Below are positions 36,792-48,075 of a stretch of 64,000 nucleotides of DNA, one piece after another. This stretch comes from Daphnia carinata (Eukaryota; Arthropoda; Branchiopoda; Diplostraca; Daphniidae). Every line of letters begins with the position of its first letter. Position 1 is the first letter of the stretch. Where the stretch lies: the NCBI RefSeq assembly GCF_022539665.2, contig NC_081336.1, positions 7,664,778 to 7,728,777 on the forward strand. Direction: 5' to 3'. The position numbers and the translations under genes are program-made. The notes beneath the pieces are model-generated. The model did no database searches and had not been told where the DNA came from. It saw only the letters and a program-made list of their open reading frames with translations.

Positions 36792-39233
36792 TTAACAGAA
36801 TGCAATTTCGGCCCACATATACAAGCTTGTTCCAGGATTTCGAACCAACACAAGTGATGCAGAAATCTGTGAAACGGAACTAATGACTATGTATCCACGA
36901 CCAATACCTTTTCCTTCACTGAGGCCGAAATCTCCCTGGGTAACGAATCCTATTACCGGCCGTGCATAAGAAGTCTTCAAATTGCAAGACATTGGTAACC
37001 ATAACGAACGCATTTTTTCCTTATGAATAGCAATTACTGCGGCACTGGAAAAATCTGTAACATTGTCATCTGACCTTCGACATTCTTTTCTCTTCTTGGC
37101 AAGATTTTTTAACAGTGCGCTGTGCTGCTGACGTAATATCTTCCGTTCTTTGGCACCTGGATCCTGATGAATAGGTTCATTTATTGTTGAGTTGAATTTG
37201 TCATCCGTTTTTGGTAGGCAGATCATTGCGAAATCACCAGGTGAACCATGTGTCAATCGAATTGTCACAGCCACCAAGTGCGAGTGAGAGAAGAAAAGCT
37301 CTGATAGTAAATTTTGCTTTTTCAACAATAACGTATTCAGTAGCTTCTTATCACGTAGCACAGTGAAACTGTGTTCCACTTGATAATCCCAGTCTATTAA
37401 GAGACGATTCCAGTCAATACTGAAGGGGAACGGAGTCCCTAATTTTATGAAGTTGATTCTCGTTTTAGGTGGTCTACGAAAGTATTCTTCCATTAGTTTG
37501 ATTTTCTGTTCAGCGGCCGCAATCTTTCCAGCGTCGCTATCGACCTCTAGGCATAGATCACGACAAATTCGATATTCAAAATTCATGCTTTCCACATCTT
37601 TCAGGCCTCCCGCATGCCCTCCACTATATGTCAGTGCAAGCCAGAAAGCTGTAGCCCATCCAGCCGGGATAATAACGTCACAACCAGGAACGAAATCTAA
37701 CAATAGAAAAAAAATTTACGGTACGAAAAAAAATGTATGAAAACATTTAAAGTCGTGATCAGTTACCGCAACTCTCGTAAGATGCATTCACAAGTAATAG
37801 TGGTATGGGAATCTCTTCTGGTTGAATGGGCAGCTCAGATCCAGGAACCAGTAACTGACTGCGCCGGTTATTGACAACATAGTCAGGGAACGAAGTTCGC
37901 CTCTGGGCAATTTGATCTCGAACGCTGGCATCCCATAATCTACTACCGCTCGTCATTACGGTTTCACATTGGGCTGGCATGGAAGTGTACTCCTTAACCC
38001 GAGATTGTGGAAGAATCATACGAGGATCTCGGACGTCTACACCGGTGACAAATCCAGGGGTCTGTGATGCAATAAAAACCTTCCGGATGTCTTTATCTAG
38101 TAGATTTGATAAGACAGAATGTGCGGAGGGTCCTCGCAATCTAAACCGATTTAACTTCCCTTTGTTCAAAGTGATGTTAATCTTGGTTTGCTGAATTTTT
38201 GAATCAGGGTCTGATCCATAACCAGATTTGAGCTCCACCAAAAACTGTTCATAGAATGCTGGGTGGCACCATATCCACAAGGTCCGCATATCAGCTGTTT
38301 CTCCGTGTCGCCACAAAAAATTCACCAAGCCTATAGGACCTCGCGAGAAGCTATTTCTTTGAAAAACCGTAACTCGACCTTCCCGAGTTCCATTTAGCAA
38401 AGAAGAAGCGCCAAAGGTGGTGCCAGTTTTAGGATCACAAAGCGGGGCAAGACCATCAATGATTGCATTCTGTGGCCCTTGTATTTCAATGCAACACAAG
38501 TAAGATATATCCTAGTAAAGAGAAAAAAAATTGTTCATTTGCATTATTTTATTGACATAATTGTTAGTTGCATACCAGAAGTATGCAATGCTCAGCTACA
38601 GAACGGTAGCAAAATCTGTGACCACGAGCACAAGACTTTTCAGGAAGTCGATAGCCCCATTTGGCAGTCATATGAAACCTTATTATAACAAATAGAGATT
38701 TATAAGTTGTTCTATTATAAAAGCAATGCAAATGGCAAAGCACTAACCTTTTGGCATGCCACAAGTGTGTTTCAAGCCAAGAAATTTTGTTAGATCGTTT
38801 CTTATACTCTTCAAGGAGTCTGCTTGGTCTCCGTCGATATTTCCTTCTAGGTCTTTTTGGCTTTAAAGCTGGACCACTTTTTGCCATCTTAAAGGAAATT
38901 ACTGTTTTCTAAGAAAATAACTAAATTTTTGAATTTGTGACATACTTGAGCCTTGTGTGCCTCTCTCAAAGCTCTGGGCATCCTATTTGGATTATGGCTC
39001 ATAGCTCTCCTTCTCATATGACATGGCAGTTTTTGAAAAATTAACTTTGTGGTTTGAGGATTTTCTGGAAATGAATTAGTTTAAACATTTACTTAAAACA
39101 GAAACATAAGACGAAGAAGTTCACCTATCATTGTGGTAAGTGCAACAATTTCTTGAGCTCTTACAGTAGCAAATCGAGCCACAGATATATCTGCAGGAAT
39201 GTTGTTCACCATTTTATATTTTTCATCAGTCAT
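36792..39233 (-). CDS. Pop1: POP1, RNase P/MRP protein subunit
   Basis: Largest protein of RNase P and RNase MRP; it scaffolds the RNA for tRNA 5' and rRNA processing in the nucleus. Exons (minus): 39125-39233, 38946-39064, 38748-38887, 38576-38678, 37767-38511, 36792-37696; 706 aa. Landmarks: LPCHMRRRAMSHNPNRMPR, LLEEYKKRSNKISWLETHLW, HAKRFHMTAKWGYRLPEK, FLWRHGE and LWIWCHPAFYEQF, LNRFRLRGPSAHSVL, SQLLVPGSELP, CDVIIPAGWATAFWLALTY (POPLD domain), RRPPKTRINFIKLGTPFPF, and near the end RPVIGFVTQGDFGLSEGKG. The start at MTDEKYK is the first in-frame Met of the first recognised exon; an upstream coding exon cannot be excluded because human POP1 has a longer N-terminus. Confidence 0.93.
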
Positions 39234-40888
39234 TTTGGCACTATTGGCAGTTATGTGTCCTTTTCCTCTATGAATGCAGCTAGTTGTTGTTTGGATTCTC
39301 TTTTCAATTTCGTCGGCATGGCAGCAACAGACCTCTTTTAATGCAATTTTCCCTCAACAGATGGTGAACGCCCGACTAAATAAGCCCGACTTCCTCGGTC
39401 GTATGGCAAACAAAAGGAAGGTTTGAGAAAAACGGGTTGCCATACATTGCATCCGACTTACCCATTCGCCAACCCAAGTGTGCATATGTCTTTCTTGGAC
39501 AATTATTTTATTTTGCTACTATGTTTGGTAAACTGCAATTATGCCCAATATTTTTGTCTTTTGCATGTTAGGTTTCCTCTTAGATGATCTATACCTGATC
39601 ATGTGTTCTAAAGTGATCTGCTTTCACAGCAGCTACATTTCTGTGTTCTTTTCTGTTGGTCTATGGTTCTGAATTGAGGCAGGTATATCTATTATGCTAT
39701 GTCACTAAGCACTATAGGGAAAAGAATAACTGAAGTTGCTTGAGATCTATTCTGATTCTCCTGGTATCCATCTCAACAGGTTTTTATTTGCTTTTCAACA
39801 CCCATTTCATAGTGGTACATGTGGCTTTGATTAATATTACCATAAAGACTGCTGAAAATGGGTGTGGTACAGAAACCCAGAAATGGCATGAGTTCAACAT
39901 CAAACATGGATTAGGTACTTATCGGTTTTTTGTCTATCGAAAAAGTATTTTTAATGCTATTATTTTGCATTCACAGAATTTTAGCAGGAATCAAGTCAAA
40001 TCTGGAAGTGTTACAGGATGGAAGAGTTGCCCTGTAGTTGAAAAAACACTGAGAGTGCATTACTGTTAAGGTATGAGGTAAAGTAATAGAGTAATGCAAA
40101 TTGTATAATGAGAAGTATCATCTTGTGTTAATAAATCTGGTACAATCCTCATAGAATCCTTCATAGTTCTGTCACAGCTAGAAGCCTCTAATAATTCTGC
40201 TTCTCTGGCTAAAGAACAACTTGTCCTTTACATTCAGAGTGTTGGTGAAGCTGGATACTTAAATGGCCCTAAAGATGTTTCACTTTGCTGGCATTGCAGC
40301 GATGAACATCATACATGGACTCTTTAGGTATGAAAGGAATTTTCTTGAAAAAATTTTGAATTTATGACGAAGTATTTCTCCTCCTTTTTGCCCACAATGT
40401 CAATCAACAAAAAAAAAAACTTCCAATACTAAAATTCCAAACATCCAATAGGAAAGGATTTTCAGCATACTGGGAACACTACTATTAACAATGCAACATT
40501 CTATGGGTGTTATTTTATCATTCAAGAGCCTTGTACAATGATTTTCATCTGCAATTTCTATGGCCTTTCCCAAGCTTCTGCCAGAAGTTGAATCTATGAG
40601 TCATGTAAGTCACATGAGCAACAATTGAGATGCTTAATGGTGTTGTTTTTCTTTTCTCAGCATAGGTTAATAGTAACATTGGATCTGAAAAGATTCTTGG
40701 TTGGGGCAAGACACTGAATAAATTGTATGATTGAATGGATGACATGACATTTCTATACTTAATTTGGATTCCCGAGACGGTATTTTATATTTAAAAAATT
40801 GAAGTGCATATCTGGGCTCCCTTCCTTTCCGTAGCCCCGTTTCCCCTTGACTCGTAATAAGCCCGTAGGGGGTCATGCCCCTACTGTA
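39234..40888. other. Intergenic, unassigned
   Basis: No recognised gene. A plus-strand open stretch at 39740-40069 (HFIVVHVALINITIKTAENG in it) has a hydrophobic start but no family match I can name. Confidence 0.35.
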
Positions 40889-41140
40889 CGGTATATATAA
40901 AAACAACATATACCGAGGTTTGGAGGGCTCTGGCCGGAAAGGGGACGTGGGGTGCCGCTTAGTCCGATGATGTGTTCACGGAGGGCGACGTGGCTACCCA
41001 CAAATCCGAACTAAAGGTTAATCGCTCCTGTAAAAATGTTCCAAATCTTCAGCTCTTCTTCCGGCTTCTCTTAGCCAATCACCGGGTAATCTCCCCGGTG
41101 GGTCAACAAGGCAGTGTCTCCCCCTGCCTGGGTTGACGGC
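40889..41140. repeat. Cluster of GC-rich hairpins
   Basis: Three inverted repeats in a row: GGTATAT...ATATACC at about 40889-40914; CACCGGG TAATCT CCCCGGTG at about 41080-41100; and GTCAAC...AGGCAG...CTGCCT...GTTGAC at about 41102-41137. The surrounding 300 bp is more GC-rich than the flanks. It may be a structured RNA or a fragment of a mobile element; I do not recognise it. Confidence 0.4.
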
Positions 41141-41319
41141 AACTTTTGAAAGGGCTATTGTGCCTTTTTAAAGTTGCAAAAATAATTCTGATGTGCAGAG
41201 AATTGTCAATAAAATTTTTTTTATAAATTTTTTTCTCCAAAATTTGTTTCTTTCATTGTCTGTGTTCGCAGTATCCACACATGACATTAATCAGTTTTTT
41301 TTTATTTAGCTGGGTCAAT

Positions 41320-41425
41320 TCACCTTTATTGTTTATATCACTTTATACATTAACTGGTAAGGGGATCGAACCACAGACTTCTTGCTTCACAGGCCAGCTT
41401 GCTACTGTTATGCCTTAGCTCCTCT
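41320..41425 (-). mobile_element. SINE-like tRNA-derived remnant
   Basis: On the minus strand: AGGAGCTAAGGCATAACAG (A-box-like), then GGTTCGATCCCC (B-box) followed by TTACCAGTTAATGTA. The last part repeats in the plus-strand copy at 41525-41605, which argues for a dispersed tRNA-derived element rather than a tRNA gene. It lacks a proper acceptor stem. Confidence 0.45.
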
Positions 41426-41524
41426 TGCTAATAATGATTAGGATTGTGATACCTATATAGATATGCGATTCACATTAGCTTATTATTGAATGCACTTTAA
41501 ATCTTTATAAGTTCATAGTTGGAA

Positions 41525-41605
41525 TAATAGTAAAGCGTGTGGTTGTCACGCTAGATTACTAGGGTTCGATCCCCATGTCAGTTAATGTAAAGCTAAATAA
41601 TAAAT
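41525..41605 (+). mobile_element. SINE-like tRNA-derived remnant
   Basis: GTGGTTGTCACGCTAGATTA (anticodon-arm-like), GGTTCGATCCCC (B-box), then ATGTCAGTTAATGTA, a tail shared with the inverted copy at 41320-41425. Confidence 0.45.
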
Positions 41606-41728
41606 ACAAAAGTAAATAGTAGAAAATCATTTTTATTGTCCCTCCTTCCACCCACATATCCACCACTTTTACATACATTTCAAAATACAGTACATAACAT
41701 ACAATACATACACAAATACACTTAAAAC

Positions 41729-42042
41729 TAACCCGTTGGCTGCCACGCCACCTATCTACAATAGCTACTGTCGCTATCAAAGGGATAGCGACCAAGGGGG
41801 CCGGGTGGGCCGGGCTGAGACGGCGATAAGACCTTTACGGAAATGCACATCCCAGGTCTACATCGCCGTCTCGATCAAGGGATTCCCTGTGGTGCATTGC
41901 CTTTGGGGCCATCGGCCAATCTTGGGCAGTGGCGCTGCTCCACCCCATGGCAGATAGACCATGGAGCAGAACAGCGCGGCCCGTCCCTGTCAAGCTACAA
42001 AAAAAAGGGGATCAAAGTGGGTGGGTGGCAGCCAACGGGTTA
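41729..42042. mobile_element. TA-flanked MITE (Tc1/mariner-like)
   Basis: 314 bp bounded by TA on both sides (41729-41730 and 42041-42042). Perfect 16-bp terminal inverted repeats ACCCGTTGGCTGCCAC (41731-41746) and its complement (42025-42040), with CCACC continuing the match after a one-base gap. Its GC-rich interior has no transposase. A TA target duplication and short TIRs fit a non-autonomous Tc1/mariner (IS630 superfamily) element. Confidence 0.7.
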
Positions 42043-42089
42043 ATTTGCAAAACATAATACAACATAAAACAAAACACAACCATACCACG

Positions 42090-42425
42090 AAGACGAGGCG
42101 AAGACGGGGCGATGGGCGAGGCGGAGACGGGACGACGGGCGAGGCGAAGAAGGGGCGACGGGCGAGGTGAAGACGGCGCGACCACGAGGCGAAGAAGGGG
42201 CGACGGGCGAGGCGAAGACGGGGGGACTGGCGAGACGAAGCCGGGGCGACTGGCGAGGCGAAGCCGGGACGACGGGCGATGCGAAGACGGGACGACGGGC
42301 GATGCAAAGTCGGGATGAAGGGCGATGCAAAGTCGGGATGAAGGGCGAAGCGAAGACGGGACGACGGCCGAAGCGAAGACGGGATGACGGGCGAGGTGAC
42401 GACGGGCGTGGCGAAGACGAAGAAA
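42090..42425. repeat. 23-bp purine-rich minisatellite
   Basis: About 15 copies of a 23-bp unit with consensus GACGGGCGAGGCGAAGACGGG plus two bases. Later copies drift to GATGCAAAGTCGGGAT. Because 23 is not a multiple of 3, long open frames exist in several frames on both strands; these are artefacts of the repeat, not genes. It begins about 50 bp after the MITE. Confidence 0.8.
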
Positions 42426-45059
42426 AATCACAAAAGTAAAGAAAAAGAACTAGTTAGTGGGAAATATAAGATTGTTGTTGTAACCAAATCTTGAAAGCAA
42501 TTTGACTTACTTCTGCTGTCCGATGGCTAGAAAGACTGTAGGGCCAGCAAATAGGCAGCAGACGACTAAGAGTTGGCAATTCTATGGTTGAATATTCAAT
42601 TTAAATAAAAAAGCAAACTATAAGAGGCATAAGAAAAATTCAAAATACCAGTAGAAATTGTGTTGAGGTACATGTCTGTGTCCGTTGGTAGACTAAGTAG
42701 AGATTACAACTGCCAAAATGACTGTAATTACAATTGACACTGCAATGAAGATGAATATGGTGCACCACTCAGATCACGATTGACAGGAGACCATGAGTGG
42801 TTAAAGAGTAGAAGAACGATACTATGGTATTCCTACCCATAGGATTTGTATCTTTGGTGACATTTCTCAACAGGAAGTATTCTTTACAAATGAAGTTTCA
42901 TGAGCTAAACCTTAAAAGCAAAATCCATAAATGAGATTCTGATAACAAAACATTAGTCTTATACCTCTCAATGAGCACTGGTATAGTTTGATGAATGCAA
43001 CATAGTAGGTTGCTAATAGTTTTTTGGTTTGACAGCTAACATAGGTGATTAAAAGACATGTACCATAAACACCAAACATTCTGTGGGCTTCACTTTCAAA
43101 ACACACTCAGGGATGAAAACGTACAAAGGCACCATTAGATTTTCTTAAGTTTTCCATTGGAATATGACATATTTAACAGAAACTTTCGAACACAGCTTTG
43201 ACCGCTCCCACATAGTCAGCAAGTAAATAGAGGCACAGCAGCGTCATCTTGTTTTAAAATTAACAAGCGAAAGATTCATGAAAATTGAAAATCTTGCTTT
43301 TTCGATACGGGAACTGCACTGATGTGAACTCTATAAAGATACGTTTGGAGCGTGAATCCCTCCCCACCCACCCCCATATTGGCTACTACCATTTCAATTT
43401 TATTTTAACAAATACAGCGACCAAAACCACGAACGTCATTTTTAAAATATAGCGATTTAACATGTTTTTGAGCCCGATTTTTTCACTGTCTTTTATTTAT
43501 TTATTCAAAAACCTAGATATTTCTAAGAAAATACATGATTTGGGTTTACAGTTCAACAAGGGTGCTGATTTCGCTTCACACACATCTATAAATTTCGTAA
43601 GTTGACGTATCTCTGGATTGTTAGCTAGTCAACATCTATGTGATAATACACATTTCCTTTTTTTGAACAGCTGCAATGGTATTACGGTTATAAAGTTCCA
43701 CGGCAAAATTTCTCCATTGAGACAAGGACGCCAATTGTGCGTTATCTTGTGCCTATTTTTAATTAAATGGGTACGCCGTCACTTTTCTGCTCGGAAGAGC
43801 TCACTTTGGCCTGGAATAATGTTTCGAATGGTGTAATTAGTATACATTGCATACATTAGAATAAATTACTTTTTGGCATACGTTCTTTAATTGTGTGAGG
43901 CTGTCAAATCGTCGACAGGCGGTATCGAAAGGAGGAAATCAGCTAAGAGCTTGCGGACTCATCAATAAACGCAAAACTATGAAAAAATTATAAAGATAGC
44001 CTGAAACCAAATTATAAAGAAAATTAATTTTAGTTTCCAGCACTTCGGTACAGGTATGATCGTCAACGTGTGCACAGGTGATTTTTCCATGTTCATTGTA
44101 TCAGGTCACCAACTTCTACTAGATGAGTCAAGAGGAAATGAGGTAACACGAACAGAAAATTAAACATACAAACCAACTGATAGATAAAAATACCATGATG
44201 TGTGGAAGTGAAACACACCACATCGCAACTGTTAAAACTGTCAGAACATTCACCACCCATGCAAAACATTTTCTGATTCATTGATCTTCATCATCTAGCC
44301 TATACCAAGAAAACCAAACACAATTAGTGCAGAACATTTTGCTGATGAAAGTTAACAGATACCTAAGAAATTTACTGCAGACCAGCAATTCCATTTGGAC
44401 TCCCACACAACGTTCCAGATAAACAAAACAGTAGTAATTCCTAAACTTTGCAATAGTGCAATAGCAGTCTTGCAATAGTGGTAAATATAATGCAGTAACT
44501 GGTAAATATGACATCGCACATGAATAACAAACGTGAACGGAACCCTTCGAAAATGAGGTAAACAGTTTCAAGAATGAATTTGCACAAAAAGAATTTGAAC
44601 TAAAAAACTACCAGAGAACAAAGTTTTTCCTTCCACCTTTTCCTAATTTTAAGATCAATTAAAGAAACATAATTGTTAAGCAAATCTCACTGTGTACCTT
44701 TTTGTTGGTTGAATTTGGAAATGGCTTACTAGTTGGAATAAGTTTTCTTCTTTTACCCCAAATTTGCTTTCCTGGCAGCGCACTTCTCTGCTGATCACAG
44801 TATCTGCATGACCCACTGTAGAATTATCACAAGTGAAGAGGAAATCGGGTCACAGATACAAAGGGGCCCAGGTACACGTTAATTTTCTTTAAATACCATA
44901 ACGCGTGAAATAAACGAATCCGAGGAGCTTCGGTCATCACTCCAACTACCATAATTTTTTTGGCACTGAGCCTCCGTCAATTTTCTTTCCGAATTCTTTA
45001 TAATTACGAATCTGCCTTTAGAAAAATAAAACAAGAATCAGTATAAATTTCTTTTCAAT
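42426..45059. other. AT-rich unassigned interval
   Basis: About 2.6 kb, no gene supported. Scattered short open frames have no recognisable motifs. A minus-strand stretch at about 44700-44820 contains CRYCDQQRSA, possibly from a cysteine-rich protein fragment. Confidence 0.35.
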
Positions 45060-45300
45060 TGAATTACGTAAAACTGTGGAATCCTAGAGACATAATATTT
45101 TGCAAACTCTTCAAATCCCTTGAAAGCAGAAAATTTTCTGCTGAAAGGTCCATGTAAGCCAGATACAGGTCAACTGGTACTTCCTTTTCGACTGGCATTG
45201 GCAGTGATAGATAACGAGTAGGATCAAATGCAACTGAGACCTCATCTGACCCCAGACACACTAAAGCCAATTTCAATACCCAACTAAAGAGACCTACTAC
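45060..45300 (-). pseudogene. USP4/15-like deubiquitinase fragment
   Basis: On the minus strand the peptide LALVCLGSDEVSVAFDPTRY followed by LSLPMPVEKEVPVDLYLAYM resembles the USP4/USP15 catalytic core segment (LVCPECSKxSVTFDPFCYLxLPLP). The second zinc-ligand-like CPEC is not kept (CLGS). No flanking exons of a ubiquitin protease could be joined with confidence, so I call it a decayed fragment; an isolated exon of a real gene is possible. Confidence 0.4.
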
Positions 45301-45859
45301 TGCAGAATTTTTCTGTATTCTACTTATGATAAAATACCCAACATTCATGTGCAGCTTCCTGTAAAATAAAATGAGTTGGAACACAAATGAACCTTGCTAA
45401 TAAAAAAAGCTACAAAAAGGAAGGTCTGCCACGTTCGGCTGCCGTGATATAACCAGCCGCTACGACGCCATGTTAAATGTTACCATCAGCAGCTCAGCTC
45501 AGCACATCACCTGGGCCACCTAGCGACTAGCCCCCTACGAGACTAAAGCAAATATTTTGTTTGACAAATACGATTTTAATTGGGCGTTAAGAATAATGAG
45601 TTTGTATAAATTAGCACTTCCTAAAAAGTAAATTAAACTACAAATGAATTAATTACTGAATTAAAAAAGAAATTAATGAATTTAGTCTATTGCAAATTTG
45701 CAACATCTTTCGCGGGTGGCAGTAATAAAAAGAAAAAAAGGAAAGAAAAAAAAAATAAAATAAATGGAAGTAAAATTTGTTAAAATTTAAAAAATTATCC
45801 TAATTGGAAATATGTTGTCCTTAATACTTTCTGAAAAACAGACAAAGTAAATGTATGAT

Positions 45860-45925
45860 ATGTGGCTCAGTGGTTGAGCATCGGTATTGTACGCCGGAGG
45901 TTAAGGGTTCCACTCATAAACAAAA
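45860..45925 (+). mobile_element. SINE-like tRNA-derived remnant
   Basis: TGTGGCTCAGTGGTTGAGCA is a good tRNA A-box and D-arm, and GGTTAAGGGTTCCACTC is B-box-like 30 nt later, but the acceptor stem cannot pair, so this is a tRNA-derived repeat rather than a tRNA gene. Confidence 0.45.
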
Positions 45926-47358
45926 CGCTTGAATAAAATGGTTTTAATTAAACAATACGTAAATAATGGTTTATACATTCAATAATGTGAAGTACCAATG
46001 CAAACGTTTTCCAAATATTGGAATAGATGAGCATCACTACGATCTATCTAGGAAGACCTTTAATGGCTACGGTTAAAATTGTTGTATACTACCTGTGGTA
46101 TAGATATACTAGTATTCTAAATACTCAATAAAGAGAAACTTAACTTGTTTATTACAAATTTATTACTGGTAATTATAGAAATTTTTGCTAAAATATCCGT
46201 TCGCGTGCTTCGCACGAAGTTACCCAACTCGACTGGCCCCGTGACACCTGGGAAAGGTAGGAAGCCTGTGGAATCGGAAACCTGACTGGGAATTTCTTGC
46301 AGAGACTTTCTGACAGGCACATAAGTCTACTTGTCTGGATTTGAATATGACAAAGGATTTGGACAATTTGTTTTGTTTAACTATTGGTCCTAGCTGGGGC
46401 AACCACAGAGCTTTAAACCACATACGTCGAATGCATGCGGTTCACATAATTTTTTTTTACGAGCTCACAAAAATTACCTTAATAAAAATTTATTATTATA
46501 TTTCTAGAAATAGTGAGATTAGAGCCATGAAAAACAGAATATCAGACATCATTTTTTCTCATCATTTAAAGACAACTGTCTTACACTTGTAGCATATTTT
46601 GTAGCATCGTTCAAGATAAGTTAACATTTTGCTTCAAAGTCCGTATACAATAAATTCAATAATAAACAGTTTTTTTAATTGTCATGATTTCATTGCCTTC
46701 TCTACATCTTGAGGTTTGAATACAGGACTTTTGAAATGTTAAGCAAAGGCTCTACCTCATATACATGTATCTTGTTTTATTGGTGGAATCAACTGAAATA
46801 CCATGAAAAAAGCCTTAACAGTATTAATGATGGCTTGCAATCTCAAAAAAGATGAAACGAATGTGCAAGTTAATAGAAAGATATTCAATCTGTGAATGGA
46901 ATATAAAAGATCAAAGTAAACTCAGAACTCTCATTGCAAGATACAGACCTTCAAGTAATGGACATCTTCATCTTAACAGAACTTGATCTTTCACTGTCCA
47001 GAAGCAAATGATGCAGTGTGCGAAAGGTTAGAGATGCAGAGTATAAACACAAAGAAAAATTGGTTTTCCCAAACAATTTGTTTAAGAAAATTTGTAATGG
47101 CAATACTCCATACAATACAATGATTTGGCTAATGACGGGAACTTGCAAAAACTTCTGGAAAGAGCTGAAACACTGCTTCGACTTCCAATGGTAATCCTAC
47201 TGACTAGCATGCCAAGAACAATAAAATTGAGATATTCAAAAGGTAACCAACTTGCTGCTTTATAACGTTACATAAGGTTCTTCCAAAGCTCCTGCAAAAA
47301 CAATCTGCACGAAATTTTCTGTAGTTCTAATAAAAGCTCCCATCTAGGATAGTTAAAA

Positions 47359-47730
47359 GGTGACGCCTATTGCCCCACAGATTCCGGGGGCAATTGCTAT
47401 TGCCCCCGGAAAGATGGCACTGCTGGCGAGGCTATTTTAACGACAAAACCCCTAGCCTAACCTAACCTAATTAACTTAACTTAATTTAACTTACCTAACC
47501 CAACCAAACCTCACCTAACTTAACCTAATTAACTTAACTTATCTAACCTAACCTAACCTAACCTAACCTTCCTTAGCCTATTATAAAAAAATTATTTATT
47601 ATCACTTTCTGCAACGCATTCTACAAAAGAAAAGGCGCACAGGTATCCGTTGCCAGCGCCATCTGGATTCCGGGGGGCAATAGACAAAATGCTATTACCC
47701 CCCGGATTCTGGGGGGCAATAGATTTTTCC
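47359..47730. mobile_element. Foldback element with 9-bp target duplication and telomere-like core
   Basis: Flanked by a 9-bp direct repeat TAGTTAAAA at 47350-47358 and 47731-47739. The left arm (about 47359-47432) and right arm (about 47645-47730) are imperfect inverted repeats built around CTATTGCCCCC(C)GG, repeated twice in each arm, and GATGGC..GCTGGC. The core at 47451-47580 is made of CCTAA/TTAAC words, including five perfect CTAAC units at 47543-47568, i.e. the arthropod telomere repeat TTAGG on the minus strand. A 9-bp duplication with long TIRs fits Foldback- or Mutator-like non-autonomous DNA elements. Confidence 0.65.
47451..47580 (-). repeat. Interstitial TTAGG telomere-like repeat
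   Basis: Degenerate CCTAA array, with perfect (CTAAC)5 at 47543-47568 and TTAACTTAAC variants. It forms the core of the foldback element. Confidence 0.7.
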
Positions 47731-48075
47731 TAGTTAAAATCCTAAAAACTTAAATTCAGCATAACTTTAGGCTTACTTGTCTTCTTGTATGTCTTCTCGG
47801 TTTTCCTCGGTTTCTTTCACTGTCCATATCGTCTTCACTATCGTCTGTTCAATTTCAAGTGTGGCGGTGATTGTTGTCGAAATTATGTTGATCTAATCCG
47901 ACGACAGACGACGTTTTCTGTTGTTGTCACGTAACCAGTTTATTTACTTTCCAGTACCGGCATTTGCTTCTGGTAACAATTAGAAATTGTGGAAAACTTC
48001 TGGGCATATTTTTAGTAATAGCCGTATAACGTTTATGATGTTGCCTTCTGAAGAAAGTTTTACATAAGCATCAGA

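Larger units (their letters stand above)
45301..48075. other. AT-rich interval with mobile-element debris
   Basis: No gene supported. It contains a SINE-like tRNA remnant (45860-45925), a weak inverted tRNA-like sequence near 46710-46765, and the foldback/telomere-like element at 47359-47730 (listed separately). The last ~300 bp presumably holds the parkin promoter. Confidence 0.4.

Noticed and set aside
41320-41605. tRNA genes
   Set aside because: B-box sequences are good but acceptor stems do not pair and the tails repeat, so they are tRNA-derived repeats.
42112-42439. Overlapping long Arg/Gly/Asp-rich and Ser/Pro/Arg-rich open frames on both strands
   Set aside because: They are produced by the 23-bp G/A-rich minisatellite, which has few stop codons in any frame.
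44278-44571. Minus-strand frame ending WYRLDDEDQ, reminiscent of the USP C-terminus
   Set aside because: The similarity is only about six residues, and the rest of the frame does not match; too weak to link to the USP fragment at 45.1 kb.
44700-44820. Minus-strand CRYCDQQRSA segment as a transposase zinc ribbon
   Set aside because: Only two cysteines and no further motif; cannot be distinguished from chance.
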